The notes: a model not told the origin generated them from the letters alone. 64,000 bases of DNA from an uncultured Elusimicrobia bacterium (GCA_903867985.1 CAIPTO010000043.1:1-64000), one strand, 5' to 3'. Shown: positions 8,576 to 19,060, counted from the stretch's first letter. Numbers and translations are program-made.

Positions 8576-10399
8576 CTAAACACCAACCACTTCTCCGGGC
8601 GCCTGTCCCTTCATGATCGCATCCATCTCGGCCGCGTCTATAACTTCTTTCTCGATCAGAGCCGCCGCGATAGCATCCAGCGATTTCTTATTGTCCGTCA
8701 GTATCCCTTTAGTTTTCACAAAACATTCCTGCACTATACGCTTGACCTCGTCGTCCACATTTTTGGCGGTCTCGTTGGAATAAGCAGGCTGGCGCATTAT
8801 ATCCCGTCCGAGGAACACTTCGGATTCGTCTTTTCTGAGGGAAAGCGGCCCGATCTTCTCGCTCATTCCAAACTCCATGACCATTTTCTGGGCGTAGTTG
8901 CTGACCTTGGAGAGATCGTCATGCGCGCCGGTGGTAACCTCGTTGAAAGTCAGTTCCTCGGCCGCCCGTCCGCCCAGCAGGATTGAGAGTTTGTTAAGGA
9001 TCTCCGTCTTAGAGGTCAGGTACTTATCCTCCAGCGGCAACTGAAGCGTGTAGCCCAGAGCCGGGCCCCTGGGGATGATGGACACCCGGTGCACCGGATC
9101 GGAACCGGGCAGCATCCTGGCGACCAGCGCGTGTCCGGCTTCGTGATAGGCAACTATCTTCTTCTCGCTGTCCGAGATCAGGCGGGATTTTCGCTGAGGG
9201 CCTGCGATCATTTTCTCTATGGCTTCCTCTATATCTTTCTGTTCTACAAATTTCCTGTCATGCTTTGCGGCCATAATGGCGGCCTCGTTTACAATATTGG
9301 CCAAGTCCGCGCCCACAAATCCGGGGGTATGCCGGGCTATGACATTTAAATCCGTATCCGGCCCCATCTTAATCTTGAGGGCGTGAACCTGCAGGACTTC
9401 GGTGCGGCCTTTGATATCCGGAATAGGCACGTTAATACGGCGGTCGAACCTGCCGGGTCTTAAAAGGGCGGGATCCAGGACGTCCGGGCGGTTGGTGGCG
9501 CCGATCAGGATGATGCCCTCGTTGGATTCAAATCCGTCAAGCTCCACAAGCATCTGGTTAAGCGTCTGCTCTCGTTCGTCGTGCCCGCCGCCAATACCTG
9601 CGAAACGGGCGCGCGCCACGGCGTCCAGCTCGTCTATAAATACGATGGCTGGAGCGCTCTTTTTAGCGCGCTCAAAAAGATCGCGCACGCGCGAAGCGCC
9701 CACTCCCACGAACATCTCAACGAACTCAGAGCCGGAAGACGTGAAGAACGGAACATTGGCTTCGCCCGCTATGGCGCGGGCCAGCAGGGTCTTGCCGGTG
9801 CCGGGAGGACCGTACAAAAGGACGCCCTTGGGCAATTCTCCGCCCAAAAGTCTGTATTTTTTAGGATTTTTAAGATAATCGACTATGTCGTTGAGCTCCT
9901 CTTTCGTCTCATCGCAGCCGGCCACATCTTTAAAAGTCACCTTCTGCTTTTTGAGATCCTGCTGTTTGGCGCGCGACTTGCCGAAAGACATCGCCTGCTT
10001 GCCGCCCATCTGCGCCTGCCGGAAAAAGAGGAACCACCACAGAAATACAAATATCGCTATCCAGCCCAGGTTTAAAATCAGGCTGGTGATCCAGCTCTTA
10101 TCGGCCTCGCCTGAAAAGCTTTTTATTCCGCCGGCCTCCATATCCTCCACCAGTTTGGCGTCGGTGAGCGGGATCGTCCTGAACGAGGCCGTATTTGCGC
10201 CATCTTTGTATTCGCCTTTTATCAGGTCCGGGCGCACGGTCACCTTCATCACCTCTCCGGCCTTGACCTTGGCCTTAAATTCGGAGTAAGGGATCTCCTT
10301 TTCCTTATCGGCAGTTTTTACATTCTGGTAGACGGCTATAAAAAGCGTGAAAGCCAGGACCCAGAAGAGCATTTGTTTCAGATTTTTTTTAAATGGCAT
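8576..10399 (-). CDS. ftsH: ATP-dependent zinc metalloprotease FtsH
   Basis: Walker [12 protein letters not shown] region, HEAGH. Confidence 0.97.
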   Translation of the reverse strand: MPFKKNLKQMLFWVLAFTLFIAVYQNVKTADKEKEIPYSEFKAKVKAGEVMKVTVRPDLIKGEYKDGANTASFRTIPLTDAKLVEDMEAGGIKSFSGEADKSWITSLILNLGWIAIFVFLWWFLFFRQAQMGGKQAMSFGKSRAKQQDLKKQKVTFKDVAGCDETKEELNDIVDYLKNPKKYRLLGGELPKGVLLYGPPGTGKTLLARAIAGEANVPFFTSSGSEFVEMFVGVGASRVRDLFERAKKSAPAIVFIDELDAVARARFAGIGGGHDEREQTLNQMLVELDGFESNEGIILIGATNRPDVLDPALLRPGRFDRRINVPIPDIKGRTEVLQVHALKIKMGPDTDLNVIARHTPGFVGADLANIVNEAAIMAAKHDRKFVEQKDIEEAIEKMIAGPQRKSRLISDSEKKIVAYHEAGHALVARMLPGSDPVHRVSIIPRGPALGYTLQLPLEDKYLTSKTEILNKLSILLGGRAAEELTFNEVTTGAHDDLSKVSNYAQKMVMEFGMSEKIGPLSLRKDESEVFLGRDIMRQPAYSNETAKNVDDEVKRIVQECFVKTKGILTDNKKSLDAIAAALIEKEVIDAAEMDAIMKGQAPGEVVGV

Positions 10400-10941
10400 T
10401 ATATTTTTCCTTCAATAACCGTTTTCTTAAGCACGCCTATATATGGCAGATTCCTGTAAAGTTCGTTATAATCCAGGCCGTACCCCACCACAAATTTATT
10501 TGGGATCACGAAACCGGCGTATTTGATCGGAATTTTTGTCTTGCGGCAGCTGGGCTTGTCCAACAGCGTGCAAATCTCCAGCGAGCGGGGCTGCCTCGTA
10601 CTTAAATTTTTCAGCAGATACTTCATGGTAAGCCCCGAGTCCACTATATCCTCGACGATAATAACATCCCGGCCCTCAATATTCTGCTTGAGATCGAGGA
10701 TGGTGCGGACCACGCCGGTGGATTGGGCGCCGGAATAGGATGTGACCATCATAAAATCCACATTTGTGTCTATATCCATGCGCTTGATCAGATCTGAAAG
10801 AAAAAGCACGCAGCCCTTCAAAACCCCCACCAGCGTGACGCAGCGGCCTTTATAGTCCTTTGAAATTCTGGCGGAGAGTTGGGCGATACGCGCCTGCAGC
10901 ACGATATCGGTGACAAGTATCTCCTCTAAATCCTTATGCAT
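10399..10941 (-). CDS. hpt: Hypoxanthine phosphoribosyltransferase
   Basis: VTLVGVLKGCVLFLSDL, VIIVEDIVDSGLT; start placed at MHKDLEE. Confidence 0.92.
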   Translation of the reverse strand: MHKDLEEILVTDIVLQARIAQLSARISKDYKGRCVTLVGVLKGCVLFLSDLIKRMDIDTNVDFMMVTSYSGAQSTGVVRTILDLKQNIEGRDVIIVEDIVDSGLTMKYLLKNLSTRQPRSLEICTLLDKPSCRKTKIPIKYAGFVIPNKFVVGYGLDYNELYRNLPYIGVLKKTVIEGKI

Positions 10942-11067
10942 AGGCCTATATTTTAGGTTTTTTAGAGTAAATTTTCCATTGGAAAGTTGCGGGCGGGAAA
11001 AACAGGGCGGGCGAAGCAGCGGCAAGTCATTATTCACTCGCCGATTATTCTTGTCGCTGTCCGCTGA

Positions 11068-12735
11068 TCATTGCTTACCGGGGGAAAGTTGGGAGTAAAA
11101 AAACCGGGACATTATCTGCGAGACCAGACCGGGGTTTTCCTTAAGCTCCTCCACCGAATTTATCTTGCGGGCAATTGAGATGTCCCGCATAAAAACGGCG
11201 TCAAGCTGTTCGGTCTCGCTCTTATCCAGAATGCTGAGGTTAAGCTCGGTATCCGACCGCTCGCCGCGGGGATGGATATTATAGGACCCTATACTGGTAT
11301 ACAACCCGTCCACTGTCATAAATTTAGAATGTAGCGTGTCGCCTTTGCCCTGCTTTAAATACACGTTGGCTCCCGCCCTGACGAACGGAAACAGGCATTT
11401 GGCCATGGCGTCGATTATAGGCCTGCCCTCCGCGTCTATGCTCTCTTTGGAATTGGTAAGGATGTTCACTTCCACGCCGCGGGCCCTGGCGTCCAGCACG
11501 GCCTGGGTTACAACCGGGATCGCAACCATGTAAGCGTTCTCTATGTTAATAACCCTGCTGGCGCCGTACATCGCTTTTATTATGCTCACGAGTATAGGTG
11601 AAGTCTTGGGAGGGTCCTGCAGCATTATCGAGATCCTGGCCGAGCCGGCCTCAAAATCACCGTTATCAGAGCCGGGGTCCAGGGTCTTGAACGGAAGATT
11701 CATCTCTTTTACCTTGGAGTTCCATACCCGGGCGAAAATCCTGCGCGATTCCAGCGCGGCAGGGCCGGAGTAAATAATATCAGTGTCGCGCCATTTGAAA
11801 AAGTTGGGGTCTTTGTGCGAATAAGGGTCGCCAAAATTCATTCCGCCGACAATCGCGTATTTATCGTCAGCTATCATCATCTTCACGTGCCAATAGTCCC
11901 CGCCCCTTTCGGAATCCTCGTACCGGATGATCTCAATGCCGGCGTCCTTCATCATCTTTACCACCCTGCGTCCGTGGGAATAGACGATCTTGTTATCCAG
12001 AATGATCTTAATATCAACTCCCTGTTTTTTCTTTTCAATCAACATCTGGGCGGTCTGATACCCGGTGATGTCGTCATAAAAAGCCCAGGTGGAGATAAGC
12101 AGACTCTTTCTGGCGTTCTTTATCAGGCTGTCTTTGACCGCAAAAGCTTCTTCACCGTCTATAAGCAGCCTGGTCGAGTTACCGTCCACGAACAGCGCCC
12201 CGGTTGCCGATTCAAATTCCTTTACAAAACCGGGCTCAGTAAAAAGAGAAGGCTGGCCCTGATTTCTGGCCTTAAAGGAGGTTTTTTTCACTATATCGTT
12301 GACACGTTTTGATATTTCATCAAAAGACGGGGCGGAACCGGTCAAAGGAAGACCGAGGTCGCCGAGTTGCGCTAGTATGGAGTGCCAAATAACAACAGCA
12401 TTACCGAAATTAGAAATTGGTTCGGGGAGCGGCATGTCGGACGGGACCAGCGGGGACGAGGCGGACAGCGCAGGCATAGGCAAGGCCGCCCGGGAGCCGC
12501 TTTGAGGCGCAGTAAAAGCCGGAGCCGGACGGTCCTGTCCGTCTGGCCCGGCATAGACCGGAAGATCCTCGGAAAGCCGGACACCCAAAGCTTCCGCGGT
12601 CCTGATTATCCTGCCCTGATAATCTTTTAATTTGGTTTCATCCGCAGCGGCATTGTATACGCTCTGGGCCTGCGCCAGTTGCTGCGATAAAATCATCAGA
12701 AAAAGTACGACTTTAGGGTTTACGCCTTTAACCAT
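11068..12735 (-). CDS. Phospholipase D-like domain protein (cardiolipin synthase-like), signal peptide
   Basis: Two HxK motifs: HVKMMIADDKYAIVGGMNFGD and HSKFMTVDGLYTSIGSYN. Confidence 0.85.
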   Translation of the reverse strand: MVKGVNPKVVLFLMILSQQLAQAQSVYNAAADETKLKDYQGRIIRTAEALGVRLSEDLPVYAGPDGQDRPAPAFTAPQSGSRAALPMPALSASSPLVPSDMPLPEPISNFGNAVVIWHSILAQLGDLGLPLTGSAPSFDEISKRVNDIVKKTSFKARNQGQPSLFTEPGFVKEFESATGALFVDGNSTRLLIDGEEAFAVKDSLIKNARKSLLISTWAFYDDITGYQTAQMLIEKKKQGVDIKIILDNKIVYSHGRRVVKMMKDAGIEIIRYEDSERGGDYWHVKMMIADDKYAIVGGMNFGDPYSHKDPNFFKWRDTDIIYSGPAALESRRIFARVWNSKVKEMNLPFKTLDPGSDNGDFEAGSARISIMLQDPPKTSPILVSIIKAMYGASRVINIENAYMVAIPVVTQAVLDARARGVEVNILTNSKESIDAEGRPIIDAMAKCLFPFVRAGANVYLKQGKGDTLHSKFMTVDGLYTSIGSYNIHPRGERSDTELNLSILDKSETEQLDAVFMRDISIARKINSVEELKENPGLVSQIMSRFFYSQLSPGKQ

Positions 12736-12794
12736 GATATAGTCTAATGTCCGGGAACGATATTTTTAAGGGTCAAAGAGGCAGAAATAGACAT

Positions 12795-12824
12795 AAAAAA
12801 GGCCCAGACCGGTCTGGGCCTTTT
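12795..12824 (-). terminator. Intrinsic terminator, perfect 20-bp inverted repeat ggcccagaccggtctgggcc
   Basis: Stem with U-tract on minus-strand reading, 3' of the 12857-13162 gene. Confidence 0.85.
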
Positions 12825-12856
12825 AGCGGCGAACACACTGCCGACACCGGAACCGG

Positions 12857-13162
12857 CTAATCTAAATCCATGGGATTTATCGGTCTTGAGGTGTCGCCGG
12901 AATCTTTGATGCGTTTCTTTTCTTTTTCAAAATTTTCCAGAAGCTCTTTTTTCTTCCGTTCCATATCGCCCTGCGCTTTGGAAAAATAATCATCCAGCCT
13001 GGACTTGTCATCCTTTATTTTTTTCAGGGCTTCCTGCATCTGGTCCGAGCCCTCTTTAACTTCCGGCTTCACCCAGTGCCGTAAAACTTTGCCGGTCTTT
13101 TTTTCCACTTCTATCCGCGCCTTGCAGCCGGGACAATCTATAAGAAACGTTTCTTCTTCCAT
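12857..13162 (-). CDS. Small protein with a CxxC motif and coiled coil, hypothetical
   Basis: MEEETFLIDCPGCKARIEVEKKTGKV; upstream codons are repeat-derived. Confidence 0.6.
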   Translation of the reverse strand: MEEETFLIDCPGCKARIEVEKKTGKVLRHWVKPEVKEGSDQMQEALKKIKDDKSRLDDYFSKAQGDMERKKKELLENFEKEKKRIKDSGDTSRPINPMDLD

Positions 13163-13230
13163 AATTTTTCCAACGCATGCCATATGCAAGAATGCCACTG
13201 GCCATATGCCATTTTAATTCCAACGCTAAT

Positions 13231-13914
13231 TTACTTTATTCCCCAAAGTTTATGCAACTGAGGAAGTATCCTGACATCCTCAAGTTTCAGCGCCGCCAGC
13301 CGGTAAAAAGAATCCAGTTTCGCCCGCGACGGCGGCCTTACACCGCCTTTCGGGGTGGCCGGCTGAATAAAAAAAGGGATGGCCCCCCGAACTCGCGAGA
13401 CCACATTAACCGCTTTATTGAATTCGGCGGCGGCCGTCTTTGAAGTGACCACCACCTTCACAAAAGTTTTTTCCGGAGCCGCTGCCAGAAATGCGGCATG
13501 TTCCGTCCAGAAATCCCTGGCTGAAGAGGCCGGCAGTTTAATATCCGCGGCTATCACGTCAAAAGCGCCGGCGATCCTTTTCAGTTCCCGCCAGCGCACC
13601 CCGTTGGTTTCAAGATGCGTTTTCAGACCCAGGCGGCGGGCGTGGAGCGCCAGGGCCTTTAGCGCTTCGGCCTGCAGAAGCGGTTCCCCGCCAGTGAAAG
13701 AAACGGCCCGCGTTCTTTCCCGGGAGCAGACTTTCTCCATTGTTTTTTTCACTTCGCTAAGCGACCGAAGCTTTCCCCCGCCCTTCGAAGCCGGTTCATC
13801 GCAGTATTGGCAGGCCAGATCGCAGCCGGCGAACCTCACGAATAACTGCTTCTGCCCGGCATATAAGCCCTCGCCCTGGATTGAAACAAATATTTCGTAG
13901 ATGTTCGCTTTCAT
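13231..13914 (-). CDS. queE: 7-carboxy-7-deazaguanine synthase
   Basis: Radical SAM CDLACQYC, SIQGEGLYAG, FTGGEPLLQ. Confidence 0.93.
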   Translation of the reverse strand: MKANIYEIFVSIQGEGLYAGQKQLFVRFAGCDLACQYCDEPASKGGGKLRSLSEVKKTMEKVCSRERTRAVSFTGGEPLLQAEALKALALHARRLGLKTHLETNGVRWRELKRIAGAFDVIAADIKLPASSARDFWTEHAAFLAAAPEKTFVKVVVTSKTAAAEFNKAVNVVSRVRGAIPFFIQPATPKGGVRPPSRAKLDSFYRLAALKLEDVRILPQLHKLWGIK

Positions 13915-13918
13915 AATA

Positions 13919-14617
13919 TCAGAAGGTAAAACCCCGCGCCGGATCCTTCATGCCGGCGTCCTTAAAACCTTTAGCTCTCAGCTTGCAGGAGTCGCACCGG
14001 CCGCAGGGAGCGGCCCCCCCGGCATAACACGACCAGGAGTGCCGGAGCGGAGCGGCAAGCCGGACAGCCAGCTCTATAATCTCTTTCTTGCTGAGACGTA
14101 TAAGCGGCGTGAGCAGCTTTATTTTTTTACCGGAAGCGCCCTGGCGGGTACCGGCCACCACGGCTTTCTCTAGCGCCCGGTAAAATTCAGGGCGACAATC
14201 CGGATAGCCGGAATAATCTATGACATTGGGTCCCATAACCACGGCTGCGGCTCCGATAGAGTCGGCCAGCGAGACCCCTATCGAAGCGAACACAAGGTTC
14301 CTGCCCGGCACATAGGTGGACGGTATTTCTCCCCCGCGGCCGATTTTTGAAAGCCTTAATTCCGGCAGACCTTTTTTATCATCAACAAGAGAACTGACTC
14401 CCAGCCATGGAAAATCCAGCTTAATCTCATAAAGCTTAACTCCGAGGGCTGCGGCTATGCGGCGGGCGCAGAGGTTCTCCTTTCTGTGCCGCTGACCGTA
14501 ATCAAATGAAACGGCCGCGCAGTCATAGCCCTGGTCCATGGCCCAGCAAAGGGCGGTGGTTGAATCCAGTCCGCCTGAAAAAAGAACTACGGCTTTTTTA
14601 ATTTTCATAAAATTCAA
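13919..14617 (-). CDS. queC: 7-cyano-7-deazaguanine synthase
   Basis: VVLFSGGLDSTTAL, SWSCYAGGAAPCGRCDSC. Confidence 0.95.
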   Translation of the reverse strand: MNFMKIKKAVVLFSGGLDSTTALCWAMDQGYDCAAVSFDYGQRHRKENLCARRIAAALGVKLYEIKLDFPWLGVSSLVDDKKGLPELRLSKIGRGGEIPSTYVPGRNLVFASIGVSLADSIGAAAVVMGPNVIDYSGYPDCRPEFYRALEKAVVAGTRQGASGKKIKLLTPLIRLSKKEIIELAVRLAAPLRHSWSCYAGGAAPCGRCDSCKLRAKGFKDAGMKDPARGFTF

Positions 14618-15330
14618 ATATCGGACGCATCCGTTATCGTTCCGCAGGCGCCGGAGAGTTTCACCAGGGGCACAACATCCATCGTCCCCTTCTCCAGTAT
14701 GATATTCAGGTCGCGCTTTCCGGTTTCCGGCCTGAAAGCCATGAAGTCGGCCATCCTGGCGCTCAAGCGTATCTCATCCAGCGCCGCCGCGAACGATTCC
14801 CGGCCCTCAATGGCGTCGGCAACGGCGCGCGCGCAAATAAAATCCTCGACATGTTTTTTGTCGTAATAAAGGCAGGCTGGAACGATAAGCGTGTCCATCT
14901 GTTTTTCCCGGCAGTGCCGCGCCACAAAGGGCATGTTGGCGAAACAGCCGATAAGGATCTCTTCAGCGTTTACCAGCGACGCGACAGCCGGAGATCCGGA
15001 ATTGGTTACGATCAGAGCCGGCCGCGAAGCGTCTGAAGCGTGCAGCGCAATATAGGGCGAGTTATCATATTTATCCACTTCCGGCGGGAAGTCGATCTCG
15101 GAAAACAGATCGGATTTTTTTTCAATAGCTTTTATGGCCGCGGCGCGGGCGGGATCAGAGTACATCCTGATATCTCTGCGGCCGCTTTTTAGGAGGGCAC
15201 AGACCGTATTGGAAAACCTGAACAGGTCTATGACTATACCGCGGCCCCGCCACAACCTGGCTTCCTGCGGTTCATAAGCAACTTTCACCAAGCTGCGGCT
15301 ATTTTGCGGCCGTTGAAATGTCTGTGACAT
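14614..15330 (-). CDS. 2-phosphosulfolactate phosphatase (ComB) family protein
   Basis: VIDLFRFSNTVCALL, VTNSGSPAV, ILIGCFANMPFVA. Confidence 0.75.
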   Translation of the reverse strand: MSQTFQRPQNSRSLVKVAYEPQEARLWRGRGIVIDLFRFSNTVCALLKSGRRDIRMYSDPARAAAIKAIEKKSDLFSEIDFPPEVDKYDNSPYIALHASDASRPALIVTNSGSPAVASLVNAEEILIGCFANMPFVARHCREKQMDTLIVPACLYYDKKHVEDFICARAVADAIEGRESFAAALDEIRLSARMADFMAFRPETGKRDLNIILEKGTMDVVPLVKLSGACGTITDASDI

Positions 15331-15685
15331 ATTTGAAGGCGAGGGCGCTGATAAAGGTTTCCAGCTCCTGATAAACTCCAAGCTGATCCCCGCCAGTCAC
15401 AGTTTCTTCTCCGATTATGAGGCCGTCGGCGCCGATCCCGGCAGCCATTTTTCTGGCCATTTTTTTCTGACGGTCCAAACCGGACTTATCGTCAGCGGGG
15501 AATCTTTGACTGTGGATGATGGCGATGGCGCCCCATGGCTTGCTCGTCTCCTCCTTGGAGGAGAAGACCTGCACTTCAGCGGCTGATCTGGCGGGAAACC
15601 AGGGCCCGACCTGGATTATATCGGGCTTTGAAGCGGCGCAGGCGGCGGCCAGAATAATCGGCGCAAAAAAGAACGCCTTTCTCAT
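15299..15685 (-). CDS. Predicted lipoprotein, hypothetical
   Basis: Signal peptide with lipobox-like LAAACAAS. Confidence 0.6.
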   Translation of the reverse strand: MRKAFFFAPIILAAACAASKPDIIQVGPWFPARSAAEVQVFSSKEETSKPWGAIAIIHSQRFPADDKSGLDRQKKMARKMAAGIGADGLIIGEETVTGGDQLGVYQELETFISALAFKYVTDISTAAK

Positions 15686-15870
15686 CTGGGGGGTTCTAAA
15701 CCAAGCTCCCTGCATATCTTCCTCACGGTAAAATCCGCTATTTCGGTATGCCGTGTGACGGGAATTTCCTTACTGGTGGCGGGATTGGTGAAAACAGAAT
15801 ACTTGCCGCCCTCCCTTGAAAGCAGACAGCCGTTAGCTACCAGATACCGGACAAGATCTTTTCTTTTCAT
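15682..15870 (-). CDS. HicA/YcfA-family small protein lacking the catalytic His
   Basis: MKRKDLVRYLVANGCLLSREGGKYSVFTNPATSKEIPVTRHTEIADFTVRKICRELGL matches the HicA architecture. Confidence 0.75.
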   Translation of the reverse strand: MKRKDLVRYLVANGCLLSREGGKYSVFTNPATSKEIPVTRHTEIADFTVRKICRELGLEPPR

Positions 15871-15956
15871 AACTTACCTCTTAAATATATTCTATTAAAA
15901 ACAGGGCATTAAATGTTTGTTTTTTACCTCAGACGCGCTTATATCTTTGTACTGAG

Positions 15957-16451
15957 CTAGTCCGCGCTCCGGTATATCCTTGATACGAGCTTCCAGCTCA
16001 CGGCGGACTTACCCGCGAAAATCTGCACAAAAGATATGCTCCCCTCCTCGTTCTCAAAGACCAGCAGGTTCCTGCCGCCGTCGTTCAGCGTGCCCTTCAG
16101 CTGCCCGTACGAAGCGGGCATCCCCCCAGGCACTACGGGGTCTTCCGGCTCCGCAACCGCGGGCTCGTTATCGGAAAAGCGGCCGGAATAATCCTCGTCA
16201 CCTCTGGCGTCTATCATCACGGCTCCCTCTTCCTCGGACTGCGCGCCCCTGGCGGGCTCTTTTTTTTCGGTCTGGAGGACGACCGGAGCTGATTTATTGG
16301 ATTCTTTCTGCGCCGAAACGGCTTTCCGCTTCAAAGATTGTCTGACATGGGGATGAACCGCAGTAACGGTCCCGGTAGATACGGCTTCCTCCTGAGCGCC
16401 GGCGGGCGCGGCCAGGAACAATATAAAAGCAAGACTTAATGCTGTTTTCAT
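15957..16451 (-). CDS. Hypothetical secreted protein
   Basis: Signal peptide MKTALSLAFILFLAAPAGAQ. Confidence 0.55.
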   Translation of the reverse strand: MKTALSLAFILFLAAPAGAQEEAVSTGTVTAVHPHVRQSLKRKAVSAQKESNKSAPVVLQTEKKEPARGAQSEEEGAVMIDARGDEDYSGRFSDNEPAVAEPEDPVVPGGMPASYGQLKGTLNDGGRNLLVFENEEGSISFVQIFAGKSAVSWKLVSRIYRSAD

Positions 16452-16459
16452 AATCCCTC

Positions 16460-17260
16460 CTAGAATCTATGCACTTCCACGCAGCCTGTTTTTATGCCAA
16501 GCAGCCGCAGCGCCAGAGTTTTAAACTTCCCGGGAGCGTCACTGGCAATAAACCGGACCCGCCCCCTGCCGGAAACGTTAAGCAGCTTTCTGGAAGCCAG
16601 GTTGGTCATGGCTTCCGCAGCCGCTGCCGCAGCCGAATCCACTATCTTAATTCCTCCGCCCAGCACCCGCGCTATAACACTCTGAAGCAGCGGGTAGTGG
16701 GTGCATCCCAATATGACCGTGTCAAAGCCCTTTTTTTTAAGCGGTTTCAGATATTCACAAGCAACCAACTCAGTCAGTTTTTTAGCGCACCAACCCTCTT
16801 CAACAAGCGGCACGAACAGCGGGCAAGCTTTTTCATACACCCTGACTCCCGGCTTTAGCTTTTTAAGGGCCCGGCCGTAGGCTCCGCTCGATATGGTGGC
16901 GGTGGTTCCGGTCACCAGAATACGATTATTCGCGGTTATGGCGGCGGCGGCCCTGGCGCCTGGCTCTATGACGCCGATCACTGGCACTTTAGAAACTTTT
17001 CGCGCCTCCTCCAGAGCAAGTGAGGAGGCCGTGTTGCAGGCCACGATAATAAGTTTGACTCCGCGGTCGGAGAGCAGCGCCGCGATCTCTTTGGAAAACG
17101 CGATAACAGCTTCTTTTGACTTGGTGCCGTAAGGAACGCGCGCCGTGTCTCCGAAATAGATGATATTTTCGCAAGGCATAAGCCGCCTGACGGATTTGAA
17201 TACCGTAAGCCCGCCCAGCCCTGAATCGAAGATGCCTATAGGACTTTTTCCGTTTATCAT
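16460..17260 (-). CDS. murI: Glutamate racemase
   Basis: IGIFDSGLGGLTV, VACNTASS, LGCTHYPLL. Confidence 0.96.
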   Translation of the reverse strand: MINGKSPIGIFDSGLGGLTVFKSVRRLMPCENIIYFGDTARVPYGTKSKEAVIAFSKEIAALLSDRGVKLIIVACNTASSLALEEARKVSKVPVIGVIEPGARAAAAITANNRILVTGTTATISSGAYGRALKKLKPGVRVYEKACPLFVPLVEEGWCAKKLTELVACEYLKPLKKKGFDTVILGCTHYPLLQSVIARVLGGGIKIVDSAAAAAAEAMTNLASRKLLNVSGRGRVRFIASDAPGKFKTLALRLLGIKTGCVEVHRF

Positions 17261-17287
17261 AAAATCTGTGGCTCGTATAGAGGCAAA

Positions 17288-17402
17288 GCAGTCTGGAGGT
17301 AAGGAGGCAAAGTCTGCAAGACTGAATTGCCTTGCGTCTAAATTGCTTTACTTCTAACTGGCTTTACCTCTAAATTGCTGATTTGCTTTACGTCCAGACT
17401 GC
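17288..17402. repeat. Intergenic hairpin/repeat: agcagtctggaggtaa ... ttacgtccagactgct, with interspersed GCTTTAC-NTCTAA repeats
   Basis: Complementary arms and repeated GCTTTAC(T/C/G)TC(T/C)A units. Confidence 0.6.
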
Positions 17403-17425
17403 TGATTTTGCGCAGCAAAATCAAC

Positions 17426-19060
17426 TTACTTCCACCTTTTCATCTGGGCGTACTTCATTATACCCTTATAGATGGCATTGGCCGCCTTGGCTCGCACCTT
17501 TTTGTCGTTCATATCCTTCTGATCTTTGGAATTGGTCATAAAGCCCAATTCCACCAGGACACCGGGGGTGTATGTGCCGCGCAGGACGTAAAAGGCCGCC
17601 TGCTTAACTCCGCGGTTGACGAACGGCGTACTTTTTTCAAGTTCCTTGGATATAAGTCCGGCCAGTTGACTGCCTTCGTTGACATATTCATTCCTTGCCA
17701 GGGAATGCAGCAGCATCGCCGAAGCGTCAGACGGCTCCGCGCCCTCCTCAAGGCCAACAACAGAGTTTTCGTAGTCGGCGACTTCCGCGGCCCAGGGATC
17801 CGAGGCGTTCTCGGACATAAAATAAACTTCGAAACCTTTTTCGCGCCTGTCGCGCGAGGCATTGGCGTGTATAGAGATAAAAATATCCGCTTTATAGTTG
17901 TTGGCGATATCCGACCTTTTGTTGAGCGGGATAAAAACATCGGAATCGCGGGTAAGGATAACATCGAATATATCATCATCCTTGAAGAGATTGTAAAGCT
18001 CCTTAGCCATCAGCATATTTATTTCTTTTTCCCTGAGACCGAACGCTTTCCTGCCGCCGGCATCTTTCCCGCCATGTCCGGCATCTATAACTATTCGCTT
18101 ACGCCCCCCTTTGTCCAGCACGAACTTGTCCGGGATATTAATACCCTCAGCGGAGGCATAAACTCCGGATTCCGGCCCGGTGGAGAGTTCCGGTGCAGCC
18201 ATATCGGCGCCTTGAGCGTCGGGGGCAATTACCCGGATTCCCGCGCCCGACGCTGGCAAAAGCGGTTCGGTCCCGGGAACGGCGGGGCCATTGATACTCT
18301 GGGGTATGGGTTTCGCGCTTTTCTCCATATCGAAAACCAGCCGGTCCGGACCGGACAGCTTAAACGAGGAAACCTTGCCGAAGTTGTCTCCCGGAGTAAC
18401 GACTATGCGGGCCATCTTATTTTCCTGAAATATGTCCACGCGGGTTATCACTCCGTCCGAGATGTTAATTTTATCCTCGGCTTCGACCACGCCATTCGGC
18501 ACTGTTATTGAAAAAACATTATTCTCCTTCTGTGATGTCTGATATTCCAGCGGCTCTGCCACATAGACCACCAGCCTGGTCTTATCCTTATAGGAGTAGT
18601 AGTTTATCGAACTGATGTTTATCTTCTGCTGAGCAGCCAGGACACCGGTGTCCGGGGTATACTCCAGCTTAAAACCGAAAGCCCGGGCAAAATGTTTTGA
18701 AACGAAAAAATTCATCGCCAGGAAGGCGTTCCCGCCGCGCACGATCAGAGGATTGGCAAGAGAGACCTTGGTGTCGTTCAGCATCACCGAATCCGACTTC
18801 ATGAAGAACAGGATCTTGTTTCCCTTATTCTGAAGCAGCAATTTGCCGCTTACCGGATACCAGTAGATCTTACCGCCCATCAACCTAGCCGCCTTGGTCG
18901 CGTCAAGGTATAGCGTATCATTCAGCGTGTAAGTGCCTATCTTGCCCACATACCCGCCGTTCTTCATGTAAGTTACTTCGTCAACCCTGGCCGCGGCATT
19001 AATAGAACCGGCGGCAACCATTAAAAATACCGGCAAAACTCTTTTTAGTAAAGTTCGCAT
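17426..19060 (-). CDS. N-acetylmuramoyl-L-alanine amidase (AMIN + amidase_3)
   Basis: IVIDAGHGGKDAGG, ISIHANAS, VLVELGFMTNSKD. Confidence 0.92.
   Translation of the reverse strand: MRTLLKRVLPVFLMVAAGSINAAARVDEVTYMKNGGYVGKIGTYTLNDTLYLDATKAARLMGGKIYWYPVSGKLLLQNKGNKILFFMKSDSVMLNDTKVSLANPLIVRGGNAFLAMNFFVSKHFARAFGFKLEYTPDTGVLAAQQKINISSINYYSYKDKTRLVVYVAEPLEYQTSQKENNVFSITVPNGVVEAEDKINISDGVITRVDIFQENKMARIVVTPGDNFGKVSSFKLSGPDRLVFDMEKSAKPIPQSINGPAVPGTEPLLPASGAGIRVIAPDAQGADMAAPELSTGPESGVYASAEGINIPDKFVLDKGGRKRIVIDAGHGGKDAGGRKAFGLREKEINMLMAKELYNLFKDDDIFDVILTRDSDVFIPLNKRSDIANNYKADIFISIHANASRDRREKGFEVYFMSENASDPWAAEVADYENSVVGLEEGAEPSDASAMLLHSLARNEYVNEGSQLAGLISKELEKSTPFVNRGVKQAAFYVLRGTYTPGVLVELGFMTNSKDQKDMNDKKVRAKAANAIYKGIMKYAQMKRWK

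Noticed and set aside
17270-17410. CRISPR array
   Set aside because: Repeats are degenerate, short and irregularly spaced, with no unique fixed-length spacers and no cas genes in the window.
17375-18511. 378-aa plus-strand ORF
   Set aside because: Antisense to the amidase gene; no recognisable motifs.
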